DNA of 64,000 nt from Rhodocaloribacter litoris (GCF_011682235.2 NZ_CP076718.1:4433095-4497094); one strand, 5' to 3'. Positions 53,686 through 63,732 are shown, numbered from the stretch's first letter. A program made the numbers and translations. The notes: generated by a model not told the origin, from the letters alone.

Positions 53686-53780
53686 CTCCGTGCTCCTCGT
53701 AAGCGCTGCAAAACGCGTACGTTACGAGAACGACAAAGACGCCGGTCGTGCACGTTGTGTGCACCGACCCGCACTTTTCA

Positions 53781-53815
53781 AGGCCGTCCCGGCAAAAGCC
53801 AGGGCGGCCTTTTTT
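53781..53815 (+). terminator. Intrinsic terminator after tRNA-Asp
   Basis: A long GC stem (GGCCGTCCCGGC with GCCAGGGCGGCC) around an AAAA loop is followed by six T residues. It should end the nadK/tRNA transcription region. Confidence 0.8.
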
Positions 53816-54362
53816 GCGCGGGTCGGGCGGCCTCCCCCCTGGATGTGCATGCGCGCGCATAAGTGCCGCGGTTGTGCAGCCGCACGCCACAGCGCCGGCG
53901 GTGCGGGTGCGGAGGTGAGCCCGGTCATTCAGGCAAAGACCGGCGCCTCCCATTAACGAGGCCCCCCCCCATCAGCCTGATCACAAGCCGCCTCCCGCTG
54001 AGCTATCCGCTCACCCGGGCTGCGGGCGAGGCGTTGCCGCCGGTTCAAGGCGACCACGGACTCGAAGCAACAGCAGCCAGCACGCCCCGGGATCGGCCGC
54101 GGCAGGCCGGATGCACGTGCACGACGAACCGTCGGGGCGACTTAACCTCTAGCGGGTGCAACCACATTCTTCCTGGCAATGGACGAACCCCGGCACCCGA
54201 TCGACCCGGCGGGGAGCACCTGAGCGTGCCGGAAAACAGGCTTGGAGAACAGCGGACGAAAAGCTATCATGAGAGCAGTAAATTCGGGAGGTTTGACCGG
54301 CACCCCATCATCACTCTGGCGAGCGAGGATCAGCCGACCACGACTTTCCGGTTTGCGTTCAA
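53816..54362. other. Gene-poor interval before lacI
   Basis: About 550 bases with no convincing gene on either strand. A 17-base block on the minus strand at 53992-54008 is identical in style to the 5' half of a tRNA (GGATAGCTCAGCGGGAG) but has no complete T-arm after it. No promoter or operator for lacI was recognised with confidence. Confidence 0.5.
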
Positions 54363-55391
54363 ATGGACAAAGTCGAGAGGCTATTGGCCATGCCCGTTAC
54401 GATTCGCGACGTGGCACGTGCCGCCGGAGTCTCACCGAGCACGGTGTCACGCGCCTTCAATAACAGTCCCCTCGTCAAACCCGAGACGCGGGAGCACGTC
54501 CTCCGCATCGCCGCCAAGATGCGGTACGTCCCGAACGCCACCGCCCGGAACCTGACACTCCAGAAAACGGAGGTGCTGGGTCTCATCCTGCCCAAGCCGC
54601 GCGAGGAATTCTATCTGGAACTCATCCGCGGCACCGACGAGGCCGCCTCGCAGGCCGGGTACAAGCTGCTCATCTCAAGCACGAACAACCGGCTCGAGGA
54701 CGTCGTGGGCGCGCTCCAGACCATGCACGGCATGGTCGACGGGCTGTTGATCAACTCCCCGCATCACGACGTGGCGACGCTGTCGCACCTGCTGCCGGAA
54801 GATCTTCCGGTGGTGTTCCTGCAGTCCGCCATAGACGACGAACCGTTCGATTGCTTCCGGATCGCCAACCGCCGGGGCGCCTACCTTGCTGTCAAACACC
54901 TGATCGACCTGGGTCACCGGCAGATCGCTCTGATCAAGAGTGAAGAACAGAACTTCGAGACCCGTGAACGCCTGCAGGGATGCTACGACGCGTTTCGCGA
55001 AGCCGGCATCACACCCGAGCCCACGTTCGAATTCACCGGCACCTTTACCCAGGAGAGCGGCTACAGGGCCGGCGTGGAATTCCTGAAGCTCGACCGTCGC
55101 CCCACCGCCATCTTTGCGTTCGACGACCACATGGCCATCGGCGCCCTCCGGGCGATACGGGAGGCGGGCCTCTCGGTGCCGGACGACGTGGCAATCATCG
55201 GGTTCGACGACGTGATGAGCGCCCGCCTGGCCATCCCCCCCCTTTCTTCCGTCCGCGTGCCCGTACGCGACATGGGAGCGCAGGCAGTCTATCGCCTGAT
55301 CGAACTCCTCGACACCTGGGACCACCGGACGCCCGAGACGATCGAGCTACCGGCCGAACTGGTGATCCGAGCCAGCACCGCAGGAAACTGA
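54363..55391 (+). CDS. LacI-family transcription regulator
   Basis: A 342-residue repressor or activator. The helix-turn-helix at residues ~12-34 (VTIRDVARAAGVSPSTVSRA) is followed by the hinge helix. A periplasmic-binding-protein-like sugar domain (LGLILP, then GFDDVMSARLAIPPLSSVRV) completes the LacI plan. It is expected to bind palindromes with a central CG, exactly the type found four times at 58735-58871, so those are its likely targets. The start could be ATG 54363 or the ATG at 54390. It converges on the ROK kinase gene. Confidence 0.92.
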   Translation: MDKVERLLAMPVTIRDVARAAGVSPSTVSRAFNNSPLVKPETREHVLRIAAKMRYVPNATARNLTLQKTEVLGLILPKPREEFYLELIRGTDEAASQAGYKLLISSTNNRLEDVVGALQTMHGMVDGLLINSPHHDVATLSHLLPEDLPVVFLQSAIDDEPFDCFRIANRRGAYLAVKHLIDLGHRQIALIKSEEQNFETRERLQGCYDAFREAGITPEPTFEFTGTFTQESGYRAGVEFLKLDRRPTAIFAFDDHMAIGALRAIREAGLSVPDDVAIIGFDDVMSARLAIPPLSSVRVPVRDMGAQAVYRLIELLDTWDHRTPETIELPAELVIRASTAGN

Positions 55392-55452
55392 CCCGAACCC
55401 TCCACGCGCCCAAAGCACGCACTCCCCCGGCACGTGACACCCCCGGACACAA

Positions 55453-56352
55453 CTATCGCCACGTCTCGACATGGGAAGCTCGCTCCGCGTCGAGTCCCAG
55501 CGCGGCGGCGCCGAGAATGGCGATGTGATCATTGGCCGAAACCTCGATCCTGATCTGCTGCAGCGAGCTCTGGTAGGCGAACGACGCCAGCGCGGAGCGC
55601 ATGTCTGCTTCGAAAAACGAGAAGGCTTTCCGGATGGAACCGCCCAAGACGATCACCTCCGGACTATAGGCGAAGAGGACCGTCTTGATGGCCTGCCCCA
55701 GGTGGTTGCCGAACTCCGAGAAGGCTGCAAGCGCCTGCCGGTCGCCCGCCAGGGCGTCTTCGTACATCTGTGCACCACTTCGCCCGTAGCGCTTCAGAAA
55801 GAACTGCCCGCTGCAGTAATCCTCGTAAATGCCGTCGAGGTACGGAATCATCCCGAATTCCCCGGCCCCACAGTTCACGCCTTCGTAGAGTTTTCCATCG
55901 ATTACGATGCCGCCGGCGAAGCCCGTGCCCAGGATGAGCCCGATCACACTGCTACAACCACGTCCCTTTCCGAAACGCTGCTCGCCGAGTGCGAAGCAGT
56001 TTGCGTCGTTGTTGACGAACACCGGGAGATCGTAACGCGCCTCCATGATGGCCTTGAGCGGGACCTCTTTCCATGAGGGGATGTTCTGCACCTCATAGAC
56101 GATGCCCTTCTTCGTGTCTACAACGCTCGGCACGCCGATGCCGAAGCTCGTCACGTCCGTCAGATCGAGCCGGTCGACGATGCCGAAGATCTGATCCAAT
56201 ACCTGCGAAACGGACCCGCCGGCGACGATCGTCGTCGCGGCATGCTCGACGACGCGCCCATCCGCTACCAGACCGGCGCGTACGTTCGTCGCCCCCAGGT
56301 CGATGCCGACGAGCCGGGGGGGCGTATTGCGACTACTATTTCTAGCTCCCAT
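55453..56352 (-). CDS. ROK-family sugar kinase
   Basis: A 299-residue ROK protein, probably a glucokinase- or N-acylhexosamine-type kinase. The ATP/sugar block GIDLGATNVRAGLV starts the protein, FVNNDANCFALGE carries the catalytic Asp, and GTGFAGGIVIDG follows. The zinc-binding CxCGxxGCxE cluster of most ROK kinases is not present. The equivalent region is GEFGMIPYLDGIYEDYCSG, as in a subset of Bacteroidota members. It begins four bases after the MFS transporter stop, so they form an operon: uptake, then phosphorylation. Confidence 0.88.
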   Translation of the reverse strand: MGARNSSRNTPPRLVGIDLGATNVRAGLVADGRVVEHAATTIVAGGSVSQVLDQIFGIVDRLDLTDVTSFGIGVPSVVDTKKGIVYEVQNIPSWKEVPLKAIMEARYDLPVFVNNDANCFALGEQRFGKGRGCSSVIGLILGTGFAGGIVIDGKLYEGVNCGAGEFGMIPYLDGIYEDYCSGQFFLKRYGRSGAQMYEDALAGDRQALAAFSEFGNHLGQAIKTVLFAYSPEVIVLGGSIRKAFSFFEADMRSALASFAYQSSLQQIRIEVSANDHIAILGAAALGLDAERASHVETWR

Positions 56353-56356
56353 GTAC

Positions 56357-57628
56357 TCAGAGATTGGCTTTTCTGGTGATCTTCTTCCTGGAAAGGTCGA
56401 TCGTCTTATTCGTCACGAGCGGCTTCGCCCAGAACCCGACGCTCAGGATGTACCCGAGCGTGGCGTACAGAAAGATCATGCCGTAGCGAAGACCGGCAAG
56501 ATCGCCCAGCCATCCAACGATGAGCGGCACGACGGCACCCCCGACGATGCCCGTAACGAGAATGCCCGAAAAGGACCCGTGATGCTGATCCATGGAGTTG
56601 AGTGCCAGCGAGAAGACGATCGACCACATGACCGAGGCGAAGAACCCGACCGCCGGGAAGGCCACGAGCGCCATGGCCCCCGAGCCGAAGAGTCCGGCCG
56701 TCAGGGCAACAATGGCCCCGAGCGTGAACCAGATCAGTACCCGGCGACTGTCGATGAACTTCAGCATGAGCAGTCCGAGCAGGGTGCCGGCCGTCATGGC
56801 ACCCCAGAAGAACGACACGGTACGGGCACCAACCGTCTGTGGGTCGTAGCCGTGGTAGGATGACAGGAATTCGGAGATCCAGTTGGCGACACCCTGTTCG
56901 GTGCCTACATAGGCAAAGATCGCCAGGAAGTAGAGCACCACGATCGGATTCTTGAGCAGCTTGAGGTGCGTGGCCAGGGCACCGACCTGCTCGTCGACCT
57001 TGCGCTCTACCGCCGGGAAGCGTGAGCCGGCGATGATGACCACCATCACTGCCGACACCAGCGCAAAGATCCAGTAGAGTGAGATCCAGGGAAGCTCCGA
57101 CGGCACGATGTCCGAGAGGAACCCCAGAATGCCACCGGAGGACGCCACCGGATCGGCCAGGTTGAGCACGAGATACGAGTAGACGAGCGGGCTCAGGAAA
57201 GAGGCCAGACCAAAAAAGAGCTGACCGAGCACGGAATTGAAGGCAAAGTGCTCCTCTCCTCCCGCCGCCCGCAACAGCGGATTGATGGCCACCTGGAGCG
57301 CCGCCATACCCGAGCCAATCAGAAAGAGCGAGACGACGGCGACAAGGTAGTTGGGAAAGAGGGCAAACACGAGGGCACCGACGAAGGCCACGCCGAAAGC
57401 ACCGACCATCGTCTTTTTCTCACCGATCCGCTCCACGAGCAGGCCGGAGGGAATGGACATCACCCCGTAGGCGATGAAAAAAGCGAAGGGCAAGACGGCC
57501 ACCAGTGTCAGGCTGAGATCGAAGTCTTCGATGATCTCCGGGACGAGCGGCCCGATGATGTTCGTCAGAAACGAAATCACGAAGAAGATCAGCAGGATGA
57601 GACCGACGATAAACAGGTTACGCTGCAT
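56357..57628 (-). CDS. MFS sugar transporter, FucP/glucose-galactose porter type
   Basis: A 423-residue 12-segment major facilitator transporter. Helix pairs fill the length, and the FFxxYGxxxxPxGxLxxRxGxK-type loop (FAYGVMSIPSGLLVERIGEKK, read as adjacent blocks) is typical of the FucP/sugar-proton symporter family. AGGAGG is nine bases before the ATG at 57628, fixing the start. It is the first gene of the transporter-ROK kinase operon, and the two together suggest uptake and phosphorylation of a hexose or amino sugar. The long divergent region to the right likely holds its promoter. Confidence 0.87.
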   Translation of the reverse strand: MQRNLFIVGLILLIFFVISFLTNIIGPLVPEIIEDFDLSLTLVAVLPFAFFIAYGVMSIPSGLLVERIGEKKTMVGAFGVAFVGALVFALFPNYLVAVVSLFLIGSGMAALQVAINPLLRAAGGEEHFAFNSVLGQLFFGLASFLSPLVYSYLVLNLADPVASSGGILGFLSDIVPSELPWISLYWIFALVSAVMVVIIAGSRFPAVERKVDEQVGALATHLKLLKNPIVVLYFLAIFAYVGTEQGVANWISEFLSSYHGYDPQTVGARTVSFFWGAMTAGTLLGLLMLKFIDSRRVLIWFTLGAIVALTAGLFGSGAMALVAFPAVGFFASVMWSIVFSLALNSMDQHHGSFSGILVTGIVGGAVVPLIVGWLGDLAGLRYGMIFLYATLGYILSVGFWAKPLVTNKTIDLSRKKITRKANL

Positions 57629-58654
57629 AATACCTCCTGGGAAGGGAAAACAGGGGAAAAGGGGATAGCCGCTGCAAAGGCACGTAAACCAACTTCCCGG
57701 GACCTGTTGTAGGAACCTGGCCGCCCGTCTCGCGCCGCGGCGTTCGATACACCGGCGCACGGCGGGACAGAGGCCTACGTACACAACCACACCGACAATG
57801 GCTGCGCCTAGGGCGGCAGCGCGGGATGCCGCCTCCCGGTCCATGCCAAATGGTTCGGGTCACCGGTCAGCGCGCCGGGCCCGGCAAGTGTTCCGGCTTC
57901 ACCCGATCGTCCGCCGGCTCCACAGCGGATGCCCTGGCCATAGCACACTCTCGCGATTGACCGAAGAACGGAGAAGAGGTGTGACGGGTACGGAGGGGCA
58001 TGCGCATGCCCGTAAGCAAAGCACCCGGCTATGCGGGGCAGCAAAGCTGCGCGGCTGGGATATCCGGTACTGGCAGCCCGGGCGTTCGGATACGACCGGA
58101 TAGGCAGATCCCTATGGCTGCAACGAGCAACGGCACGATGCAGCCGCCAGGTTGCCCTGGACAACAGGAGGGGCAGTTTCGTGAGCATCTCTGGTTCGGT
58201 TAGTGTACACGAATGGTTTCCGGTACCGTGTGCAGGCACCGAAAACCACCCGGGCCGCGACGTAGGGTCGCGCTCGACCAGAGAAAGATGGAGAGGAGAG
58301 GCTGCTCGGGGAGGCAGCCCGCTATGTGGAGGGCAATCCCTGATAACCTAGGATAAAGACTTTTGAAAGTCAACGTATAGCGGAGGTCCTTGCTATTGAG
58401 GGCATGGCTGCCCCTGACTAACCGAACCAACCGTGTAGGACGCGTTTGGCCGCACAGGTCGTGTTACACGTGTCCCGTCAACCCGGGCTCTCCGGCGGGC
58501 CATGGGGCGTACCCGTGAAGGATGCAGCCCATTGCTCCCGGCAACGACGCCTTCCACGGTGTCGACCCATTCTATATCCTTTGATTACAACGCTGTGTCT
58601 CGGTGTTTTCCAGCCTCTTCCGCCCCCTCCTTTTCCCCTAAGATTCGTTACGAC
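57629..58654. other. Long divergent intergenic region without a recognised gene
   Basis: About 1 kb between the MFS operon and the susC promoter. Open frames here are Arg/Pro-rich with no family features, so none is called. Visible structure includes the hairpin GGCTGC...GCAGCC near 58300 and a GACTTT-tg-AAAGTC inverted repeat near 58350. Promoters for the MFS operon should lie near the left end but were not identified. Confidence 0.4.
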
Positions 58655-58685
58655 TTGACTATTTTTTAAAGCCTCGCTATGTTGG
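58655..58685 (+). promoter_or_regulatory. Candidate Bacteroidota promoter for susC
   Basis: TTG (58655-58657), 20 bases, then TATGTTGG (58678-58685), one mismatch from TAnnTTTG. The four operators lie downstream of it, so transcription would have to pass them to reach susC at 59075. Confidence 0.5.
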
Positions 58686-58734
58686 CGGCGCCTCTCGTGG
58701 GTGTTGCCGCGGGAGGTGTTGGTCATGGCCCGGA

Positions 58735-58750
58735 ATGCAACCGGTTTCAT
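58735..58750 (+). promoter_or_regulatory. LacI-type operator 1
   Basis: ATGCAACCGGTTTCAT, the reverse orientation of the other three. It has the imperfect palindrome and central CG typical of LacI-family operators. Confidence 0.8.
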
Positions 58751-58773
58751 TTGCCGATACGACGTCGTTGTCA

Positions 58774-58789
58774 ATGAAACCGGTTGCAT
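58774..58789 (+). promoter_or_regulatory. LacI-type operator 2
   Basis: ATGAAACCGGTTGCAT. The start lies 39 bases after operator 1. Confidence 0.8.
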
Positions 58790-58815
58790 CAGGGAAAATA
58801 CTGGCTGCTGTCGCG

Positions 58816-58831
58816 ATGAAACCGGTTGCAA
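58816..58831 (+). promoter_or_regulatory. LacI-type operator 3
   Basis: ATGAAACCGGTTGCAA. The start lies 42 bases after operator 2. Confidence 0.8.
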
Positions 58832-58855
58832 AGCGAAGATCTCGTTCCGTTCGCA

Positions 58856-58871
58856 ATGAAACCGGTTGCAT
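58856..58871 (+). promoter_or_regulatory. LacI-type operator 4
   Basis: ATGAAACCGGTTGCAT. The start lies 40 bases after operator 3 and 219 bases before the susC start. Confidence 0.8.
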
Positions 58872-59074
58872 ACGCGCTCTGCCGAGAAAGACGGACCTTT
58901 TTGCCGGCATAGCGGCACCGTCCACGGGGAAAGGCGCTCCGCGCCGGGCAATCGGACGATCGCCGCTGGAAACACCCCAGACCGGGTATCCTTCCGTGCG
59001 AGAAGGTCGAGGAGAGACGAACGCCGTGGCCCCGAGCCACACACCACACGCCCTATCAACAACACCTCAGAACC

Positions 59075-62000
59075 ATGTTTAGAGCTGCTACGGTCTCCGG
59101 CCTGCTTCTCGCACTGGCCCTCCTGCTGGCACCGTCGAATGCACGGGCCCAGGATACGCGGCAGATCACCGGTACGGTGATCGAAAGTGAGACGAACCAG
59201 CCGCTGGTCGGCGTGAACGTCTTCGTGCAGAATACGACCATCGGCACGGCAACTGACCTCGATGGACGCTACGCGCTCATCGTCCCCGCCAACGCTGACA
59301 CGCTCGTCTTCTCCTTCATTGGCTTCCGTACCCTGAAGGTAGCAATCGACGGCCGCTCCGTTATCGACGTCGCCCTGGACCCCGATGTGGCGGCACTCGG
59401 CGAGGTGGTCGTCGTCGGCTACGGCACCCAGCAGCGGAGCAAGGTGACCGGTGCCATCACCTCGATCCGCGCTGCCGAGGTGCAGGATCTGCCGGTGGCC
59501 AGCTTTGAGAATGCGGTCCAGGGCCGTCTTGCCGGCGTGGTCGTGCAGGAACCGACGGGTGAGCCCGGCGCCGCCCCCAACGTGCGGGTTCGCGGCACGG
59601 GCACCATCACGGCCGGCAGCGACCCGCTGTACGTGATCGACGGCGTACCCATCTCGAACGACCTGAATGTGCAGGGAACCGTGTCCCGCCGGCGAGCCTC
59701 GTTCCGGCCGCCGCCGGGGAACCCCCTCGCCATGCTGAACCCGGGCGACATCGAGTCGATCGAGGTGCTCAAAGACGCTTCGGCGGCCGCCATCTACGGC
59801 TCGCGCGGCTCCAACGGCGTCGTGCTCATCACCACGCGCTCCGGGCGACGCGACGGCCAGCCGGTCGTCCGCTTCAACAGCTACGTCGGCATTCAGGAAG
59901 TCTCGAACAAACCGGATCTGATGAATGCCGAGGAGCTCATCGAATTCACCCTGGACGCGCGCAACAACAACTACATCCAGAAGTACGGCGCACCACCGCC
60001 CAATCCGCGAACCAACGAAGGGCGCCCCGAAGACGACGACTTTGTGCTCATCCCCGAGCAATACGTCAACTGGGATGGTACGGATACGGACTGGCTCGAC
60101 CTGGTCTTCTCGCGTGCGCCGATTGCAAGCACGAGCCTCTCGATCACCGGCGGCACCTCCAACATGGGCTACTACCTCTCCGGGGGCTATCTCACGCAGG
60201 AGGGCATCATCGAAGGCTCTGGCTTCAACCGCTACACGTTGCGTGGAAACCTGGTGGCGAACGTCACCAGCCGGCTCGAGGTGGGCGCCCGGCTGAATGC
60301 GGCCTTCAGCAAGCAGGATCGCCTTCCGGCCTCGGCACCGTACTTTGCCCGGCCGCCGGGTATCGTCTACTCGGCCCTGGTCCACTCGCCCGTCATCAAG
60401 CCCTACAACGCCGACGGCACACCGAACCAGCTCGACGGGCAATCCTACCTGGGCGGCGGTACCACCTCGGCAAGCAACCCGCTCGCCATTATGGAGGCCG
60501 TCGAAGAAGAACTGGGCATGCACCGCACGATCGGGAGCCTCTACGGCCAGTACGAACTCATCGACGGGCTGCGCTTCAAGACGATGTTCGGCGCCGACCT
60601 GATCGACTACAGCCGCTCCTTCTACCGCGGCTTCGCCTTGCTGTACCGGACCGACCCCGAGCCGGAGCCCTATGGCCAGTCCTCTTCGTCCAACAGCGTC
60701 AACTGGATCGTCGAAAACACGCTCTCGTTCGACCGCAGCTTCGGCAATCATCACAACGTCTCGGCCGTCGTCGGCTATACCGCCCAGAAAGAGACGATCG
60801 AGATGAACGAGGTCATCGCCCAGAACTACTCGGACGATGAAATCAAGACGGTCAACGGCGGCCAGGTCACCGGCGGCTTCAGCCTCCGCGAGGCGTGGTC
60901 ACTCCAGTCGTGGCTGGCCCGCGTCAACTATGACTACCTCGAGCGCTACCTGCTCACCGCGACCGTCCGTGCCGACCGTTCCTCCCGCTTCGGACCGGGC
61001 AACCAGACGGGCATCTTCCCCTCCGTCTCGGTCGGATGGCGGCTCTCGGAGGAACCGTTCATGGACCGGTTCGACTACATCAACAACCTGAAGCTGCGCG
61101 TGAGCTACGGCAGCACGGGCAACTTCCTCATCCCGAACTACGGCTCGGTCAGCCTGCTCGAGCAGAACGGGTACGTTTTCAACGACAACCTCGTCAACGG
61201 TGTGGCTCCGCTCACGCTCGGCAACGAAGACCTGAGCTGGGAGCGGACAAACATGCTCAACGCCGGCCTGGACGCAGCCTTCCTGCAGGACCGCATCTAC
61301 TTCACGCTCGACTGGTACCGGAGCATCACGAAGGACCTGCTCCTCAATGTGAACGTGCCGTCGGCGCTCGGTTTCACCGCGGCGCTCACCAACATCGGAG
61401 AAGTACTCAACCGGGGCTTCGAATTCTCGCTGACCTCGCGCAACCTGGTGGGTGACTTCTCGTGGTCGACCGACCTGAATTTCTCGACGAACTACAACGA
61501 GGTGCTCAAGCTGGGCCCCAGCGGCGATCCGATCCTGAGCGTAGGCGCAGCCGGCCTGCGGCACATCACGCGCGTCGGCGACCCGATCGGCAGCTACTAC
61601 GGTTACGTGGTGGAGGGCATCTACCAGTCGGAAGCGGAGATCGCCGCCGCACCGGAGGACAAGCTGGCGCCGGATCCCGCACCGGGCGACTTCCGCTTCA
61701 AGGACATCAACGGCGACGGCGTGATCGACGCTGACGACCGGACGGTGATCGGCAACTACATGCCGGACTATACCTTCGGCATCACGAACACGTTCAGTTA
61801 CAAGGGGCTGGAGCTGAGCATCTTCCTGCACGGCGTGCAGGGCAACGAGGTCCTGAACCTGACCGCACGCCACCTGAAGAACGGCGAGGCCAACTTCAAC
61901 AGCTACGCCATCTTCAACGAGCGCTGGCGCTCACCCGAGGAGCCCGGCAACGGCAAGGTCCCCCGAGCCGACCGGCAGTCCGGTCTGCACGGCAATAACA

Positions 62001-62269
62001 ACCGTCCCTCCTCTTTCCAGGTAGAGGACGGCTCCTACATCCGCCTGCGCACGGTGCGCCTGGCCTACTCCCTCCCGCCCTCCCTGCTCGGCAGGCACGT
62101 GCAGAACGCCACGATCTACGTCTCCGGCAACAACCTGAAGACGTGGACCGACTACCTCGGCTTCAACCCGGAGGTGAGCCTGCAGCGCAACAACACGACG
62201 CCGGGCGAGGACTACGGTGCCTACCCGCTGGCACGGACCTTCACCGTCGGCCTCAACATGACGTTCTGA
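59075..62269 (+). CDS. susC: SusC/RagA-family TonB-linked outer-membrane protein
   Basis: A 1064-residue SusC-type transporter: signal peptide cleaved after ARAQ, then a CarboxypepD-regulatory-like domain (~28-112, with GVNVFVQNTTIGTATDLDGRY as two blocks). The SusC signature VVVVGYGTQQRSKVTGAI follows, then a plug (VIDGVPISND and SIEVLKDASAAAIYGSRGSNG as blocks). A large barrel ends in TVGLNMTF. It imports an oligosaccharide bound with SusD. Four LacI-type operators and a promoter lie upstream, and susD is 56 bases downstream. Confidence 0.95.
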   Translation: MFRAATVSGLLLALALLLAPSNARAQDTRQITGTVIESETNQPLVGVNVFVQNTTIGTATDLDGRYALIVPANADTLVFSFIGFRTLKVAIDGRSVIDVALDPDVAALGEVVVVGYGTQQRSKVTGAITSIRAAEVQDLPVASFENAVQGRLAGVVVQEPTGEPGAAPNVRVRGTGTITAGSDPLYVIDGVPISNDLNVQGTVSRRRASFRPPPGNPLAMLNPGDIESIEVLKDASAAAIYGSRGSNGVVLITTRSGRRDGQPVVRFNSYVGIQEVSNKPDLMNAEELIEFTLDARNNNYIQKYGAPPPNPRTNEGRPEDDDFVLIPEQYVNWDGTDTDWLDLVFSRAPIASTSLSITGGTSNMGYYLSGGYLTQEGIIEGSGFNRYTLRGNLVANVTSRLEVGARLNAAFSKQDRLPASAPYFARPPGIVYSALVHSPVIKPYNADGTPNQLDGQSYLGGGTTSASNPLAIMEAVEEELGMHRTIGSLYGQYELIDGLRFKTMFGADLIDYSRSFYRGFALLYRTDPEPEPYGQSSSSNSVNWIVENTLSFDRSFGNHHNVSAVVGYTAQKETIEMNEVIAQNYSDDEIKTVNGGQVTGGFSLREAWSLQSWLARVNYDYLERYLLTATVRADRSSRFGPGNQTGIFPSVSVGWRLSEEPFMDRFDYINNLKLRVSYGSTGNFLIPNYGSVSLLEQNGYVFNDNLVNGVAPLTLGNEDLSWERTNMLNAGLDAAFLQDRIYFTLDWYRSITKDLLLNVNVPSALGFTAALTNIGEVLNRGFEFSLTSRNLVGDFSWSTDLNFSTNYNEVLKLGPSGDPILSVGAAGLRHITRVGDPIGSYYGYVVEGIYQSEAEIAAAPEDKLAPDPAPGDFRFKDINGDGVIDADDRTVIGNYMPDYTFGITNTFSYKGLELSIFLHGVQGNEVLNLTARHLKNGEANFNSYAIFNERWRSPEEPGNGKVPRADRQSGLHGNNNRPSSFQVEDGSYIRLRTVRLAYSLPPSLLGRHVQNATIYVSGNNLKTWTDYLGFNPEVSLQRNNTTPGEDYGAYPLARTFTVGLNMTF

Positions 62270-62325
62270 GTGGGGGTGCGTTTCGAGCACCATCACCGTC
62301 TCCATCGGACAGACCACGCGATATC

Positions 62326-63648
62326 ATGCGAACGACCTATCTTTGCCTGATCTGCTTACTCGGGCTCACCGCATGCGGCGATGACTTTACGCTGCTCGCC
62401 CCCGAGTCCCAGCGCAACGCGCAGACCTATTACGACCAGCCCACCGACATGGAAGTCGCCCTCAACGGCGTCTACGACGCGCTCCAGCTCGCGGGCACCT
62501 ACAGCCAGAGCTACTGGATCATGCTCGAGATGCGCAGCGACAACACCGACCAGGGCGCCGACGTCACGGGGCTGGCCCGCGAACTGGCCGTAATCAACGA
62601 CTTCCAGGAGATCCCTACCAGCGAATTCGTCGGCAATGCCTGGACGGACTCCTACAAGGGAATCAACCGGGCCAATACCCTGCTGGCCCGCCTCGACGAC
62701 GTCGAGATGGACGCCGCCAGAAAGGAGCGCATCCGCGGTGAGGCCCTTTTCCTCCGCTCCCTCTTCTACTACAACCTGGCCGTCCTCTTCGGCAACATTC
62801 CGCTCGTGCTCGAGGAGACACGCTCGCCCAACCAGCCCTTCGAGCAGGTGCCGGCAAGCCGGATCTACCAGCAGATCATCGCCGACCTCCAGGCTGCCGC
62901 CGAGCGCCTGCCTGCCTCGTACTCGGGTGCCGACATAGGCCGCGCCACGAAGGGAGCCGCTCTCACCCTGCTCGGCAAGGTGTACCTGACGACCGGCGAC
63001 AAGGGAACCGCCGCTCAGGTGCTGCGGCGCGTCGTCGACGAGTTCGACTACCAGCTCGTAGAAAACTACGCCGACCTCTGGGGACCGCAGAACGAGAACA
63101 ACGTCGAATCCATCTTCGAGGTCCAATACAAGGCCGGCGGCATCGGCGAAGGGAGCCCGTTCACGGATACGTTCGACGCGCAGAACCGCCCCACCCCGGA
63201 CCTGATCGCCGCCTACGAAGCAGGCGATCTCCGCAAGGCCGCCTCGATCACAGAGGAAGGTTTCTGCGCCAAGTTCCCGAGCGACCCCTTCAGCCAGTTC
63301 GACGCGGACAACAACTTCCCCGTGCTGCGCTACGCGGACGTGCTGCTCATGCTGGCGGAGGCCCTGGGCGAGAGCCCCGAAGCCTACGCCCTGATCAACC
63401 AGGTACGGGCCCGGGCGGGTCTCGCCCCGATCGACGACTCCACCCCGGGCACGTTCACAGAGAAGCTGTTGCACGAGCGGCAGGTCGAACTCGCCTTCGA
63501 AAACCATCGCTGGCCCGACCTGCTCCGCTTCGGCGTCGCAGAATCCCGAATGGCCGCTCAGGGCCTGCAGGCCCGGCCCCTCTTTCCGATCCCGCAACGC
63601 GAGATCGACGTCGCACCGGACGTCATGACCCAGAATCCCGGTTTCTGA
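62326..63648 (+). CDS. susD: SusD/RagB-family surface glycan-binding lipoprotein
   Basis: A 440-residue SusD homologue. The lipoprotein signal ends LTAC (lipidated Cys17). It has the N-terminal SYKGINRANTLLARL, the EALFLRSLFYYNLAVLFG helix pair, TPR-like helices, and the C-terminal VLRYADVLLMLAEAL, with HERQVELAFENHRWPDLLRFG. It covers SusC at the cell surface and captures the ligand. It follows susC with the expected short gap, and an apparent deacetylase gene follows. Confidence 0.95.
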   Translation: MRTTYLCLICLLGLTACGDDFTLLAPESQRNAQTYYDQPTDMEVALNGVYDALQLAGTYSQSYWIMLEMRSDNTDQGADVTGLARELAVINDFQEIPTSEFVGNAWTDSYKGINRANTLLARLDDVEMDAARKERIRGEALFLRSLFYYNLAVLFGNIPLVLEETRSPNQPFEQVPASRIYQQIIADLQAAAERLPASYSGADIGRATKGAALTLLGKVYLTTGDKGTAAQVLRRVVDEFDYQLVENYADLWGPQNENNVESIFEVQYKAGGIGEGSPFTDTFDAQNRPTPDLIAAYEAGDLRKAASITEEGFCAKFPSDPFSQFDADNNFPVLRYADVLLMLAEALGESPEAYALINQVRARAGLAPIDDSTPGTFTEKLLHERQVELAFENHRWPDLLRFGVAESRMAAQGLQARPLFPIPQREIDVAPDVMTQNPGF

Positions 63649-63732
63649 CGCATGCGCCGGGGGTGGCGGGGAGGCAATCCCTCTCCGCCACCATTTCCTT
63701 GCCCTCCCCGATAACCCACTTCGGAGACCACC

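Noticed and set aside
57629-58654. Several short open frames between the MFS gene and susC
   Set aside because: Arg/Pro-rich sequences without domains, signals or ribosome sites; better read as non-coding.
58735-58871. CRISPR-like array (16-base repeats about 40 bases apart)
   Set aside because: The repeats are short palindromes with one inverted copy, only four in number, with no cas genes; they fit LacI operators much better.
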